The notes below the pieces were generated by a model. It had not been told where the DNA came from. It worked only from the letters and a program-made list of their open reading frames with translations, and searched no databases. This document shows, in pieces, positions 22,666 through 23,064 of a stretch of 23,064 nucleotides of DNA. Positions within the stretch are counted from its first letter, which is position 1. The number at the start of each line of letters is the position of its first letter. The stretch comes from Firmicutes bacterium UBA6132 (GTDB lineage: Bacteria; Bacillota_A; Clostridia; Tissierellales; Sedimentibacteraceae): the NCBI GenBank assembly GCA_002435835.1, contig DIVM01000126.1:1-23064 (forward strand), read 5' to 3'. A program made the position numbers and the translations under genes.

Positions 22666-23064
22666 ATATTTCTATCTTACGCCTTTTTTCACAATCAACT
22701 TCAAGTTCTTGTTTGTGTTTTAAATAATTAACATCTTCAAAGTATTTAGCATGAACTGGACAACTTTTAATACATGCGCAACATTTAATGCAAGGTCCAT
22801 TTAATTTTGAAACATCATTTTTATCAATTGATTCCATAGGACAAATTTCAGAACACAACTTGCAATCCATGCAGTTTTTATTTGTTTTTGGAATAATTCT
22901 TTTAAAATCAAATGGATTTCCATTTCTATCCTTAGGCTGAAAGTAAGATCTTAATGGAGTTTGTCCTATAACTGAAATATTTTCAGTTGGAAATTCATCA
23001 AATAATTTTACTATATTGTCACTAAATTCATTAACTATCCCCATGTCTTTATCATCTGGGCGTC
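22658..23064 (-). CDS. EFR1-type ferredoxin protein, N-terminal part beyond window edge
   Basis: The frame stays open to the right edge (preceding an internal ATG at 23044 it reads RPDDKD), so only the C-terminal 135 codons are present and the true start is outside. The visible part has two ferredoxin motifs, CMDCKLCSEICP and CIKCCACIKSCP, giving eight cysteines for two 4Fe-4S clusters, with the typical GPCIKC spacing. A segment before them (FPTENISVIGQTPLRSYFQP) and the RPDD sequence match the linker of EFR1 proteins, which join a flavodoxin-like domain to a bis-4Fe-4S ferredoxin and carry electrons in clostridia. The N-terminal flavodoxin domain is predicted, not seen. It is convergent with the PucR-type gene. 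Confidence 0.85.
   Translation of the reverse strand, partial: RPDDKDMGIVNEFSDNIVKLFDEFPTENISVIGQTPLRSYFQPKDRNGNPFDFKRIIPKTNKNCMDCKLCSEICPMESIDKNDVSKLNGPCIKCCACIKSCPVHAKYFEDVNYLKHKQELEVDCEKRRKIEIFM

Noticed and set aside
22658..23044. A complete 128-aa ferredoxin starting at the ATG at 23044
   Set aside because: The frame continues open to the window edge, the ATG has no ribosome binding site in the 20 visible upstream bases, and the preceding residues match the EFR1 linker. The gene is treated as partial.

Overview
The window is AT-rich DNA from a low-GC Gram-positive bacterium, most likely an anaerobic member of the Clostridia/Tissierellia. The grounds are strong AGGAGG-type ribosome binding sites, frequent TTG/GTG starts, lipoprotein signal peptides, a haem-free flavinylated reductase, and a partial ferredoxin protein of the clostridial EFR1 type. 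Genus assignment is inference. I see no rRNA, tRNA, CRISPR array, intact insertion sequence or prophage.

Left part (1-11300) holds small independent units. There is a 3'-truncated membrane-anchored protein (minus strand); a MarR-MATE efflux operon with a near-consensus promoter flanked by two palindromic operators; a secreted, covalently flavinylated fumarate-reductase-type lipoprotein (plus strand); a 96-aa orphan; a 342-aa protein joining a PcrA/UvrD-C-terminal-like Tudor module to a cysteine-rich domain; a cyclase-family metal hydrolase with a GNAT acetyltransferase; a 65-aa exported peptide; a purine-type phosphoribosyltransferase; a second GNAT; and a 94-aa orphan with a displaced ribosome binding site. 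Two gene-poor stretches (6239-7001 and 8605-9403) appear to contain decayed coding remnants.

Right part (11300-23064) is dominated by one minus-strand operon of eight genes, 21141 down to 12249. In transcription order it encodes a DUF917 protein, a family-5 solute-binding lipoprotein, Opp/Dpp permeases B and C, ATPases D and F, an M29/NicX-fold metalloprotein and a second DUF917 protein, closed by a terminator at 12183-12215. A PucR-type regulator is divergently transcribed from the head of the operon. DUF917 (PF06032) is linked by established work to thiohydantoin/hydantoin-type chemistry and PucR regulators to purine-ring catabolism. I therefore infer an inducible import-and-degradation system for a small cyclic amide, N-heterocycle or modified peptide; the substrate is unknown. 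A nitroreductase lies downstream of the operon, and an EFR1-type ferredoxin protein, cut by the window edge, lies beyond the regulator.

The best candidate for something undescribed is this PucR / DUF917 x2 / Opp / NicX-fold cluster. Two sequence-level oddities stand out in it: an OppD ATPase whose H-loop histidine is replaced by asparagine, and an M29-family protein that keeps a NicX-like H...HxD metal site instead of the aminopeptidase ligand set.
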